This document shows positions 1 to 12,738 of a stretch of DNA of 64,000 nt, piece after piece (the first letter of the stretch is position 1; every line of letters starts with the position of its first letter). Below the pieces are notes generated by a model that did no database searches, was not told the DNA's origin, and was given only the letters and a program-made list of their open reading frames with translations. Both the position numbers and the translations under genes were made by a program. Source of the DNA: Nemania diffusa (taxonomy: Eukaryota; Ascomycota; Sordariomycetes; Xylariales; Xylariaceae); NCBI GenBank assembly GCA_038501195.1, contig JBBPUQ010000010.1, forward strand, positions 2,478,001-2,542,000, read 5' to 3'.

Positions 1-2530
1 TAATATATTTTATAATATAAATATATTTTATATAATTTTTAAACAAGCTTTAAAAGTTTTAAAATTATTAATATAATTTATTTTATTTATAATTTATTTA
101 TATTTATAAAATAAGCTTTATTAATTTATTTTTAATAAATTATATTTGTTGTTTAGTTTTTTTATAATTAGCAATAAATACTTTATTATTAAAAATCGGT
201 TATATTATTTTAATATATTAAAGTTAATTAATTTATTTAAAAACTTTTAAAAATTTATTGTTTTTTTAAATAGTTGAAATAAACTTTAGTTTTATAATAA
301 ATACAATATTAACAATAAATTCAAAAATTAAATAATATTATATATTTTAAAAAAAAAACTAAAGTTAAAAAAACTAAAAAATAAATTTAATTTTTTTAGT
401 TAAATTGATATATTTATATAAGTATTTTTTTATTTATTATTTTTACTTTTTTATATTTATTATTTTATTTAACTTTTAATAAGTTTATTGTTTTAAGCAA
501 ACAATAGAATTTATTTAGTTATTTTAACTATTTACTAGTTATATTATATATATTAACTATTTCTAAAATTTATTTGTTTAAATATAAATATAGTTTGTAA
601 TAGTTTTTATTTAAACTTTTTTACTATTAATTATAATATTAACAATATATTAACTTTTTAAAGCTTTTTAGTTTATTATAAAATAAAAAATAAAGTTTTA
701 TATTATTAAAACAATTTTTGCTATAAATTTATAAACTAGCTATAAATATTAGCTTATTTTAATAATATTTATTAATAAAAGCAACATTAATAAATTTACT
801 GCTATATATATAAATATAATAATTATAGCATATGTAGTACTTTTAAAATCAAAAGTTTTTATTTTAAATTAAAGTTTTATTTTTGAAATTTTTAAACAAA
901 TAGCTTATAACTATATAAAACTATACTGTTACTTATTTAAATAAAAAAAACTAAATTTAAATAAAAATAGAAATATTAATTTAGCTAAATATTTATTAAA
1001 TATTAAAAAAATATATTTGTTAACAAAATAATTAAATTAATAATTTTTTAATATATTTTAAAACTAATTTATAATTAATATATAGCTACTATTAAAACTT
1101 ATTGTTATTTTAAACTTTTAATTTGTTATATTAGCTTTTTTATATATTAAATAAATATATTTTATTATTATAATATTTATAAACGATTATAAATAGTATT
1201 AAAAGTTAATAGTTTATATAATATATTTATATTATTAAATTAAATTTTAAAAATAATTAATTTTAACTGTTATTAATAGCTATAAATCAACTTTATATAA
1301 TTAAACTTTTTATTACTAATTAATAACTTTAAAATTACTAAAAAAAAAAAAAAGCTTAAAAACAAAAAAACTTTTTACAATTAATTAGCTTTTATTATAT
1401 TTTATTAAATTTAAAACTAAAGCGTTTCTTTGTTTTATTGCTAATATTTTAATAGAAGTTATATTTTTTATTAATATAAATTTTTTTTTTTAAAAAATAT
1501 AGCTATATTTAGCAAACAATAAAATATAAAGCTACTGCTGCTTATATTATAAAATCTAATCGATAACTTTATTTATTAAAAGTTGCAAAAACTAAAAATA
1601 TATAAAATAACAATGTTTTTATTATAAAATAGTAAATAAAATAATATATAAAATATAAAGCTTAATTAATTAAAACTAATGTTTACAACTATAAATTTAT
1701 TAAATTAGTATTAAAGTTATTTTATTAACTAACTAGTTAATAGAATTAAATCGAAAAATTTAATTAAAAAATTAAATTAAAAAGTTTTAATTAAACAAAT
1801 AGATTAAAAAACTAAATTAAAAAAATAAATTAAAAAGTTTTAATTAATTAAATTGTTTTAAACAATTAGTTAAATCAATTAAATTGTTTTAATCGATCAA
1901 TTAAATCAGTTAAATTGTTTTAATTGATTAATTAAATCAATTAAATCATTTTAATTAATTAATTTAATTAATTAAATCGTTTTAATCGATTAGTTTAATC
2001 AATTAAATCGTTTTAATTAATTAATTTAATCAATTAAATTATTTTAATCGATTAATTTAATCAATTGTTTTAATAAATTACTTTAATTAATTGTTTTAAT
2101 AAATCGTTTTAATTTACTATAGAACTATATTTTTATTTTTAATACTAGTACAAGTTATTTTATTTAAATAAACTAAAAAATAACTAAATTAATTTATATT
2201 ATTTTAAATATTTTTTTTATATAAATTAGCTATATTAATATTTTTTATAATTATTTTATAGACTTTAAATTAGTTAACTTTAAGCTTTTTTGAAATTAAT
2301 ATTTATATAGTTATTTTAATTAAAATATTAGTAGTTTTGAAACTTATTATTAACTTAGAAATATTTTTGTTTTAGTAAAAACTACTGCTAAATATTTATA
2401 TCTACAAATAACTATTAATTAAACTTAATAGTATTAATTTAATTTATTTTTAACTGTTGTTTTTTTTATTGCCCGATCATTTCTAAGATTTGTTTTATTA
2501 TTTATATAAATTAAATAAAGATCGGAGCAA
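1..2530. repeat. AT-rich, gene-free island (RIP-like isochore)
   Basis: Almost pure A/T sequence with no usable open reading frame. It ends abruptly near 2530, where base composition returns to that of the rest of the window. In Pezizomycotina such blocks are usually old transposons degraded by repeat-induced point mutation (C to T), or centromere- or subtelomere-type AT isochores. No transposon protein can be recognised, so the original content is unknown. A short-period tandem repeat lies inside it (1839-2090). The block begins before the window. Confidence 0.85.
1839..2090. repeat. 31-bp degenerate tandem repeat in the AT island
   Basis: About eight head-to-tail copies of a 31-bp unit built on TTAAATCAATTAAAT, GTTTTAAT and CGATTAA blocks. 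Unit starts fall at 1839, 1870, 1901, 1932, 1963, 1994, 2025 and 2056, all exactly 31 apart. Differences between copies are mostly C/T and G/A changes, as expected of RIP acting on a minisatellite. No function is implied. Confidence 0.75.
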
Positions 2531-3825
2531 TTTATAGGTCTTTGGGGGGCCCTTCCAAAAAGGGTTTAGATTTTTCTACGGATAGTAAAACGTCTTCTAC
2601 GAATAACCAAGGCGGTTCCTGGCGTGGCTGGACCTGCTGGGCTGGTGATCGACTTGGTAAGATGCTAACGCGGCCGTGAAAGTTTGCATCTCAGCTTCGA
2701 GTCAATGTCGACAAGGGATGTATATTATCTACTGACGAGTGGTCTTTTTACAGTGGGTCTTTCGGTCTTCCCGCTCTACAATAATGGTATCGTATTTCTG
2801 TTCCGAATTATTCTTAGTTGTCTTGTTTGGCTCTTTCAAATCATTGCTTCGAAGCATCTAGAAGCGATCCTTTCTCAATTAATACATTATAAGGTCTGGC
2901 GCTTGGTTAACTTGGGGTTTGAATGAACATACGTGTCACAACAAAGCAGGGCGTACAATATGATAGGACATCTATTCCCAGAACGAAGTTAACTAAAAAC
3001 CGCCTGAAACAAGAGCTGAATCCAAGATCCAATCCAAGACAGGACAACCATCGGCTCATGCATTAAACGGTAGTTTGCTAGTGTTCCTTATATATTCTAC
3101 GATGATCCACGAAGCTAATCCGTAAAACCTAGGCGTAACCGCTACCTACTCTATAGCTCCGGTGTCCGGAGAAGAGACAGCCATGACTAGAAAAGGAATA
3201 CACGCCGAGAGAGCAGTGGCTATGATGGGCTCCCGTAAAGTATTAGTGTGACGTGCTTTAAGCAAACAATCGACGTCTGTACGCAAGCATCGGGATGTAG
3301 CCGGACGATACGCCCCACGTGTTATGCTTGTAGGTAGTGTCTACGTAAAGCTCGTGTAACGAGTATGTTCTTCAAGGGAGAAAGAATACCGAAGGATAGA
3401 GGCAGACTTGTATAAATCGCGAAAAGGCTTCGCTCCACATGATCCAGTAGTAGGTGGCATTATAAAGTAGTATTTTGAACACAGATTCGGCGGCAAAGGG
3501 AAACCTCCACGGGCGCTACGCTCACTGACAAACTGATTCTATAGATCAAAGCGAGAAGAAGAGCTCTCGGTACTTATTATTTCGTTTGCTCACAGGGTAG
3601 ACGTATCTCGATTATCCGAAATTATTCGCTTCTTTGACGCCCGGCACCGAACAAATGCTTAAATTTTTGAACTCCCCGTGGTCTGCGTGTTCCCTGGACT
3701 GGATATTTAAGAATGACCAGACACTCTATCGTCCGAGTTGGCAAGCTGATCAGCTCCGATGCCCATCTTCGACCGACATCAATAATTACACCTAACAATT
3801 CCCTCCGGTAATCAGAAACAAAAGA
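2531..3825. other. Intergenic, no gene recognised
   Basis: Normal-composition DNA between the AT island and the first gene. The longest reading frame (2684-2926) starts with TTG, has no ATG support and resembles no family I know. Nothing else is recognised. The last part is presumably the promoter of the gene starting at 3826. Confidence 0.5.
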
Positions 3826-5090
3826 ATGCCATTGCGAAGACCACGGCCTACTTTACCAGGTGACGATGATGCACCAGGGGAGAGGAGGTGGCGTATGCCG
3901 AGGGGAGGCTACTTGATAGAGAAACGATGTGTTCAATGTGGGTGGTTCTTCGACTCTTTTGACCCTCGGCGCGTTAGGTGTCTCGTATGCCTGGAATCAA
4001 ATCCGGATCCCTCTCCTGTACGTATCATATACTAATACTATCTATACTACTATCTCCGTGTCTGACTAACAAACCTGATCGCCAGGCCGTCGCCTCGATG
4101 CTGGTACCGCCCGCGCCGTTGGCACAGCAGAGTGGAGGGTTATGGATAGATCCCGCCCTCTTGTCGATGGGCAGCACATCAGTAGATGATATGCAGTGGA
4201 GTAATATACAGCACCAACCATCCGGGCAGGGCTACGGCGGACCATCTAATCTATCCAATATCCCGGGGACAACAAATCAGGTGTGGGACCTGGGCTTGGG
4301 TGCGTTGCCCGACCTATCAGATCCTACTGGAGTATTTCCCAACCCAGCGGGAGACATTCCCTGGTGCAACTTTATATTCGACCAGGGTTTCGAGCTGCCT
4401 AATGGTGTGTCCCCGCCTCCCGGGACGGTATGGAGCCCTGTATTGGGCATGTTCGTACCGGCACCGAATTCCGATTTACAGTTACATCCATCACATCCAT
4501 CCCGTAACGATGGCATGAGTAGCGTGGTACCTGGTAATCAACCACAGCAACCCCAGCAAGAGATAAACTTAAGTGTTCTCACACCTCCAAAGTCTCAGCC
4601 ACGTCCCCAATTTCGTCCATTATTACCACGAGACGAAAATGCACCGGCACGGCCCGAGAGTTCTTCGCCCCCCCCTCCGCCTCCAATAACTTCCTCTCCT
4701 TCTCATGGCCTTGTAACGCCGACGCCTGCGCCTAGAAACTTGCGAACTCTGCTGCCTCAGGAACCTCAACAGACTGTGGAACCTCAACAACCTGAGCAGT
4801 CTCAGCAGACTCCGCAGCTTCAACAGACCCAGCTACCCCAGCAGCCTCTCCAGCCTCTCCTGCCCTCACAACAACTGCAGCCTCAGCGGTCAGTGGCACC
4901 CATGACACCCGAGGGAGGCCAGGAACCTAGCAACGCTCTAATAGTTAGTCCCTACCAGGCGTGGCTCAGTCGCCAGTCGAGCTATCAGACCGGAACTACG
5001 GGGGGCCTCTCAAGGCCGAGTTATGATTATGAGAATTTATTCACGCCCAACTCACCTGAAGACAGGATAAATAACGACGGGAAGAGGTAG
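3826..5090 (+). CDS. Orphan zinc-ribbon-like, Pro/Gln-rich protein (2 exons)
   Basis: Exons 3826-4017 and 4086-5090 give 398 aa. The intron has donor GTACGT, a CTAAC branch point and a CAG acceptor, and both exons join in phase 0. The N-terminus is basic, then has four cysteines at residues 35, 38, 52 and 55 (CxxC-x13-CxxC), which looks like a small zinc ribbon. The rest is low-complexity: Pro-rich stretches, then a long Gln/Pro region around residues 285-340, probably disordered. This layout (small metal-binding head, PQ-rich tail) resembles fungal nuclear or regulatory proteins, but I recognise no family. It is the first gene next to the AT island, where lineage-specific genes are common. 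Function unknown; the splice model is well supported. Confidence 0.65.
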
Positions 5091-5589
5091 TGGGCATTTC
5101 ATCAGAAGGTCACGTGGCTTCGGAGCTCTCGTGTTGTCGGCGGCAACCGGACCTGGATCGAAGCGTAACACGGGAGGATCAGCGTTCCTTTTGCGCCTAA
5201 GAAATTTTCTTTCTCTTTTTTCGCGGTGTTGTGAGTTCACTGGATAGGACATTGAGCAGACATGGAATTGCTCTATTAGCGCTATTTCTTTTACTTTTTC
5301 GTTAGCATGATGGACATTTCACGGAATTGTTGCTGTGCTAAGAGCGTCACATTGGAGCTAGGTAGGTGCAGGTTGCAATATAACCTAGATTAGGTACTCG
5401 ATTCACAGGGCAAGAATATTGAGTTAAGCGGTATGCGTATCATACCTGGCAATTAGAATGCGCTAGGTAGGACTCATACATATTTATACATTACTCAAAA
5501 GTAGCCTGAACGCAGTGCACTTCCATGCAATCTTTTGAGTAAACCCTTAATGACCCGCAAGCTCTTTTAAACGCCATCGCAATGCTAAA
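5091..5589. other. Intergenic between convergent genes
   Basis: Shared 3' region of the orphan gene (plus) and the TFC3-like gene (minus). No gene or repeat seen. Confidence 0.5.
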
Positions 5590-8500
5590 TCAGGTAGCCG
5601 CCTCGGAGGTCTTATTTTTCCCTGTCTCTTCATCGCTCACTTGGACGATGTGTCCAGCAACAAGCCACCACCACTCAGCACCTGTTACACCGCAGCCATG
5701 CACGGCTCGTTGTACAAGACCAAGCTTATCGAGCCAGTCTATAATCAGCTGAACCTCGAATTCATCAATCATCGGTTTTAGAAGAGTGACGCACATCTTG
5801 GGTACTATTGGACCTTTGATAGCAAGTGTGAAAGCGACCATGCTAACATAGTCGGCCCAACGAGTAGCATTCACCTTCCCGAAGAAGTCGACCCAGATAG
5901 GTATCTTTCCTCCGGATCCTTGAGTAGGAGGTTCTAGGTCCTGGGCCTGCTTGAGAAGCGCCATGTCGTCATTGAACAGGTACGTGTCGGTTGGCACAAG
6001 ACGAACTTTGAAGTGGTAGTAACTCTTAGGGAAAGTTCTTCCCTCGTAGTTTCCGGGCTCGAAGCCAAAGGGGATATTAGGCATATCGATGGTGTCGATA
6101 CGTATTCGGCCATGAGCCTGTAGGTTAAGCACTGCCATAATTGATCCGTCATCCGAAGCATATGGTATGATGTATTCTTCGGAATGACGGAACACATCGT
6201 CAAGTTGGGCTTTGAAAGCAATAGCCTGTCTGAATTTCGGCGTACAGGCCATTTTTTCGAGCTGCTTAGAGAACATGCCATGTATCCTAAAGTTGCCCCC
6301 AAGGTCCTTTCCTTTAGTTCTTGTAATGACCTTTTCTCTGTTAAGCTCTGCAACTGCCTTCTCAAGAATCTGGTTCGTTGCGGCCGCATCCCCGTTGCCC
6401 AGCTCAAGAAGTTTGGGAACGAGATGGTCTCTCACATTCACACCCTTAAGTGAAGTACAACATACTGAGCGAACCCACGTTCGGGCGCGCTCTAGTACTG
6501 CTCTATCTTGCTGGTCTTTAGGTGGCAGGGGGATCGACATTGTCTCACTAGCGACAGCTTCGATTCGGTTGTATGTTGAAGTAGTGGCAAACCACGTTTC
6601 TCTCCAATCAACAGCCTCATTTGCTACATCCTCGACCATGTATCTGTGATGAAGAATATCTCGGGATTCTGGCAGGTCTACATCTTCGTGCGTTTCCAGC
6701 TGAGTTGCCCATACGATTAGCCTTGTCCAATCATAGTTCTCGATATTATCGTAATCAAGGGGTGGTAGTTTTCCACTTTCATAAGCCTCCAAAAATGCTG
6801 TTTGGAACTTTGTTGTCAACGCCTGGACATACGATTTTCTCTCCCTGCTGATCCTAGGCCAGAATTTCTTGATAGCAGACAGAGACATTCCTGGGAAGTG
6901 CTTCAGGAGTAATCCTATATCTAGGTTCCTATCAAGTCCTCCGAGAAGTGTTCTGAAAACAACACAAGCCGCAACAAGTTCATCCTCTCTTTTAGAGCCG
7001 AGTTTGTCATCGTGCGCCGCAGGTTTGTTGAAACGACCTCTAGGCTGCTTGGGTATGATGGTAAGGTCTCGGGTCTTGTATTCAATGAAGCCCTCGTGCT
7101 GTGGAAGGGCCATCGGAGATTGAGGGATCGCAGTCTGAACCTGGCTGTGCTGTTTATGAGGGTCTAGTTTCTGTTTTGGTACCCCACTGTTGGCTGTCCG
7201 ATGCCCTACGTTCTTGGATTCCACCCTCTTATCGTGATTCTTTACTAGATAGGATAGCCCGTATTCATCGTCCCCTGGGGGTGCATTCTTGATTTCGTCG
7301 GGCATATTCTCCGTCGTATATTGATTAGAACCGAGCCACTCTAGATTCGTACGCTTTACGTTCGCCTTGCTTCCGTCAAGTGTGAGAGATATAAATATGT
7401 AGTCTGGTGTAGTCCTACCACGAGTGAGAACTTGGGATCCATCAGCCGATTGCTCCCATCGCTGGATGGTCTTGAGCTTTCGCAAAAATTCGCCATAGGC
7501 GGGGTCAGCCCATGTTCTAAATGAATAGATATGACGTGCAGTGTTTAAAATATCTTGGACATCGCGTGGCGGATTTTCTCTTGAAGGTCTAAGAGTGTTT
7601 GGTATTCGACTAATGATGGCGGGGCTTGACGCATACTGAGTCTCAAAGAGAGAGCTTCGAAAGTTAAGCCACTGTCCCCCATTACTGTCACCGAGAGCTT
7701 TGAATGGTGTAAATTCTCCCCTGTAAGTGCTAGAACGGGCACTTTCCTCGTCGGATATCCCGCTGCTATCTTCATATAGACCTTCTGTATCTTCGTCGGA
7801 TGCTAGACTATATGTTGTAAACGGCATAGGAGCTAGGGGCCTGAGAATGAGGCCATTCAAGCCGTCATGTTCATTCCTATCAGCTATGACGACATCGTCT
7901 GCGTTAATTGGTAATTCGTGAGTTTGATCGTTATATTGACGCCCTTTAACACCCCTGGTGTTAGGATCAATACCTGCCCATTTTCTGCGGCCTTTTCGTT
8001 TGAGAGATGCATCAATATGCCTAGCACTCTTCACAGAAGATAGAATTGTAGTTATACTACCTAGAGGAGATGGATCGGTATCTGGCCTCCAAGACCAGGC
8101 CCCGGTCGTGGGATCTTGTAGGCAGGAACGATGCTGATCCCACATAGCGCCAGGTTTTTGCCTTTGACTCCAAATATAGACAGCCAATTTGCCGCTATCC
8201 CACATCTCATGTTTATCTGGACGCCTGCGTGGCTTTCGAGGTTTATCGAGAGAGTCCGAATGTTCAACATCTATACGGACCTTTTTTGATGGTGTTTGGT
8301 TTTCAACCTGCACTTCATCTACTTGTCGTTTCGCGTTGTTGTTTCTATGTATTAAAATATCGCCCATGACTGAGTTTTCGTACCTAAGAGTCTCGATATC
8401 CTGGACCCTTTTTAGATCTTTGGGTATTCTTAAGCTTCGCGACTGGTTGTGATCTTTCCCCTGGGATGCGAGTTCATCAAACAATTTAGCCTCATCAGGC

Positions 8501-11500
8501 GTCAGTGAAAAAGCATCTGGGATATAAGCTTCGGGAAACATCTCTCTCATCTTCTCTTTCACGGCTATGACACGAGGATCATCGGATGAGTCCACTGCTA
8601 GCCCACTCTTCTTATCGGCCTTGGCTAACACAACGCATTCCTGCATCTTCCCCTGATCATCGAAGAAGAAAAAGTGCATCTGTTTTAGTATGCCATCTCT
8701 TTCCATCTGATTGACTGTGTTTTGGCAAATTCTTCGATCAGGGGGCGCGAGATCTCTAAATTCTTTAGACCATACGGAAATGACCGCCATAAACAGAGAT
8801 CGAAGCCCAGGAAAAACGCCTTCATTCTGTTCAAGAAGGTACTCGATGATCTGCATAGTGCGGTCTCGGCGGCGTGCGCCAAATGAGGCGTTCGGTCTCG
8901 TTGGTCTTGCAAAAAAGGCGAGAGATTTATGTGTGGGCTGAAGAGTCAAGGTATCGTTGGGGAGAGGCTCTGGATGCGGCGCGGGAGCACTCGATTTATT
9001 GGTTGTGAGATGTGTCGTAGGTGTCAATATTGAGGGGTTAGGATCCCCAAATCTGCTAGATGGGATACTCGGGAGAGGTTTACGAATACTAGAACGATCT
9101 GTAGGTAGGTTGCCTCCGGATATGCTGCTGTGTTCGGCGGCAAGGGTATTCGCTGTAGGAATGGGTTGATCTTGGGTAAGAGATCTGATTTTCTCTGTGC
9201 AATTATCAGGAGAATGACGAAGAGGGCTTCTCGAACTACCCCAGTTATGAACATCAAGGTAGCCATTGACGGGAATAGTTGCGTCAGATGATGGGTGGCC
9301 ACGTGTAGAGGATGGTTTAGGATGTGATACTGATGTTATTTTATCGTTGATGGAAACCCCGATATCAACGCCTGACTTTCGCTGACGTATGAGCCGCTGA
9401 TGATTAGTTGCGTCATAAACCTCGAGATCCTTTAATATAATGCTTCCTCGAAGGGCTTGAGACTGAGTATTATCTCCAACACGCGGCGTGTAAGTTGTAC
9501 CCTCATCCAAAGAAGAGACTACAGGGGAAGAGCGTTTCTGGGAGCGTGATGCAACGGGGCGTCTCTTTCGTTCGAATCGAGACTCCATTTGCTCTTTGGG
9601 AGTCAAAGTCTGCCGAGATTGTCCGTGTTCTTCAGATACGGGATGTGACGCAGATGAACGCTCTAATACCTGAGGCTGAGTAGATTTGCGTTTCCGATCA
9701 TTGAGAAGCCCGGAGGAAGACGGGACAAATTCTGGATTACAAGGCGTCCTAGATTTAGTGAGATGGTATTCAAGTCCATTCGAGTTCTTCCAACTATTCC
9801 CACATTTTTCACACCAGAACGATCCATTTTTTCCCGCCTTTGGTGTCCTGGGTTGGATGTGCGAAACTTCAGAGGCAATCCTTGACGTTGCCTTGATAGC
9901 AGGTGGGGTATCTGATGGGCTTGCATCTTGATTATGAAGCGATGGCCGCCTTGGAGTGGCCTCTATTGCTACCTTAGGATCTGAGCTATTTGCACTATCC
10001 ACCTCAGGCCGGGTTGAGGCAGTCGCTAGGAAGGACGAATCCTTGAGTTTATCAGACCTAAAAATAATAACCAGAGACCTCCGTCGCCTGCCCTTTCGTT
10101 TTGTAACCGGATCTAACGAGTTTGGAAGACCGCGATAAACACCAGGAGGTCTAGGTGGTAACTGCTGATCTATAGCGACTTGCTGAGACGTGGAGGGTTT
10201 ATTGCTAGCTTCGGAACGTGAATTCTCCTCAGCCAGTTCGGAATGCTGTTCGTCAATTATTTGTTTTGTTGGCGGGCGTCCTAGACGCCGAGGCAATTTG
10301 ACAGGGGGCTGGTCATTTAGCTCTTCGCGTATGGGCCGCTTGCGCTTCGACGTTCCTGATAACACTCGATTGGATCGTTGAATTCGGGCAATATCTGTGA
10401 GTGGCGCCCCGGGATAGGTCGAAAAACGGTCTACGTTAGGCTGTGAAAATACATTATCGTACTGGTTTAGGGTGGAGCTGTCTGTTGTATTCGCTGAAAC
10501 CGCTATCCCAGCATCAGCACTGGGGGCTTGTGCTTTCGGTTCACCTGTCCCAGGTCCTGCGATTTCACTGTTGGCATAAAATGTATATGTCATAGTCTTT
10601 CCGATACGGCTTAGTTGTGAGCTAGAACTGAGATGTTTTAGGTGTGACGGCTGAGAATTGGTGGGCATAGAAATTGACCCGGTCATCGCTGCGGTAAGCC
10701 TCCGATAATTATGCCCAAGAGTTTGACGACAGATGGCGGCGTTGGATGTACCTTTAGAGCCTGCCCTTTTTATTACTTCAAAGGCAGTGTTCGGCACTGG
10801 TTTTTGCGGCTTCCATGGCGAGGGAATGATTCTAGTATAAGTCGTAGGGTCGCTTCTAGGCTTTGTTCGTTGCGGCTTCTTTCCGGCAGCTCTACCTCGA
10901 GGCCCACTCAACTGGACGACGTGAACAGCACGCGAGCCAAGTTGAGAGGCGTGAACAGCACGGGAAGCCTCCCCACGCTTTCCAATACGGCCAGACGGGA
11001 CTACCATCCGGGTCTTAGGAGTGGCACGAAAATGTGACCATTCCGCTGGAGATGGATCACGAATGTATTTGACACAGTCCTTGAAAAGTCGGTTACTCCC
11101 AGAAAACTTAGCACCAACAAAAGATAAAGCGCCAATGTTGGTAAGCCAGCGGCATGTCTTTGCTAAAGCCCGCATCTGACGTACACGCTCCTCAACGCCC
11201 AGTTTTGCGCGAGCATCGCAATAGCGAATGAGAGCCCATGCTTTCACAATAGCCACAAAGGCCTGAGCAAGCGCAAGGTAATCAATCGTGTCTCCATTCC
11301 ACTTATTACAGAAGGGAACTGGATGTAGATCGCTGGTAAGAGCTGCTTTAGAGAGGTCGAGCTTATCGTAATCCAAACCTTCTCGTTCTTGATGCTCCTT
11401 TGCATCTTCCGAGAACTGGGCGAGCCATAACTTACTGGACTTGCCACCGCGAAGAACTATGGGCTGTTTAATGATGTATCCTTTCCTTGCCAGCGCATCG

Positions 11501-12193
11501 GTTCGAGTTGGAAGGGACCTTTTGTCTTGGCCAGTAAGCCGAACCAGGTCGCCTTGGAGGATCCCCTTCTCCTTAACAGATGCAATATCTACGAGCGCTC
11601 GCCATTCGAAAAGCGGTACTCGCTTTAGGTCTGGGCCATGGCCGGCAATAGTTCTCCATTGACGCTCTTCAGACACGTGAAGTCTGGGTCTAGTTGTTGA
11701 GGTTTCATCTTTCAATGCACGCAGGCTTGGCTTGGGGACAGGCGCAGTTTGCGTCTTCACAGAAGGCTTGTTTGAAGATTCAGATGCAGCTCCGGACAAT
11801 GGAGGTTCTTCCTCTTCAGGCAAAGCTAGCACTTGTTCTAGGGACAAGTGATTGAATGCTCTATTATCGCCGATGGATACGTCTGACCTGTCGGCCAACC
11901 ATTTCCATACCTTGGATGCAACTGCAAGGTCATGACTGTTGGCGGCTGAATGAGGCTCATCATCTCTGTCTGAAGGCTTGTAGAAAGAATCGATTGCCAC
12001 AAGCAGATTAGATACCGAACAACCTATTCCCTTGTTAGCTGCGCATTCTAGAGAAGAATATCGATACACAGCCAATCATAAGGCGCGAACAGCTAAAAGC
12101 TTTGCGAAAAGGCCATAGGCACTCACCCCGAACACCAGAAAAGGCGATCTCGGTCAGAAGTGACTCGATCAACTCATCGAGTCCGGCGCCCAT
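5590..12193 (-). CDS. TFC3: TFIIIC B-block-binding subunit, TFC3/sfc3-like
   Basis: Largest subunit of RNA polymerase III factor TFIIIC, which binds the B box of tRNA genes in the nucleus. Two exons on the minus strand: 12193-12127 (22 codons plus 1 nt) and 12023-5590, giving 2166 aa. The intron has donor GTGAGT, a CTAAC branch point and acceptor ATAG. The first exon encodes MGAGLDELIESLLTEIAFSG, a typical start for this family, and joins in frame to CSVSNLLVAIDSFYK. A B-block-type winged helix lies near residues 160-215 (ILQGDLVRLTGQDKRSLPTR). The middle is long and disordered, with a zinc-finger-like CEKCG...YHL...C segment near 770-795. The C-terminal third is folded and matches the fungal TFC3 C-terminal region. 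The length is large but usual for Sordariomycete orthologues. Reading frames on the opposite strand are shadows. Confidence 0.9.
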
Positions 12194-12738
12194 GTTGATA
12201 TGGTTTTGGAATGCATGAGGGAGTATAAAAAGATGTTTTTGTGATTGTCACCGTCAAGACTCGAATGGTGGTGCTTCGCTGATGTCGGTGCACGCAGCAG
12301 AATTGCCATTGTGGATGAGCAAGAAGGAAAGGAAGCCGGACTTGGCTGGTTAGGTGTGGGGTAGTGGGGCGCTATGAGCCCTTCACAGACAGCTACCAGC
12401 TGTGTCCAGCTGTATAAGTCCATTGCTACATGGCTCCTATTGGTATTTGGTTCTCATTTAGAGAAGTAGATGCCTGTTGATGTCGTTAGTTCCAGTACTT
12501 ATGTTATCATATACAAATCAGAGTCGTAGACGCATCAAGAAATAAGCAAATAAGTCTTTAGGGACTATAGGTTTCAAAATGTTTATTTCATTGAGTCTTA
12601 GAAGGCTTACTCTCACGTCATGCCCAAATAACAAGCATGAAGATCCTATCTCACCTCGTGAGCCTTCCTAACCACCAAATATTTAATTAGGGGTATCACT
12701 AAATAAGGTAGATCGAATGATTCTAACAAGTTCTCCAA
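12194..12738. other. Intergenic: TFC3 promoter and 3' end of next gene
   Basis: Lies upstream of the TFC3-like start and downstream of the next minus-strand gene. No coding sequence or repeat recognised. Confidence 0.5.

Noticed and set aside
1839..2090. CRISPR-like array (regular 31-bp spacing)
   Set aside because: There are no unique spacers between copies, and the host is a fungus.
2684..2926. 80-codon hydrophobic frame
   Set aside because: It starts with TTG, has no in-frame ATG near the start, no splice partners and no known relatives.
5934..11662. Many small frames on both strands inside the TFC3-like gene
   Set aside because: They are shadows of the 2.1-kilocodon gene, lack start context and resemble nothing.
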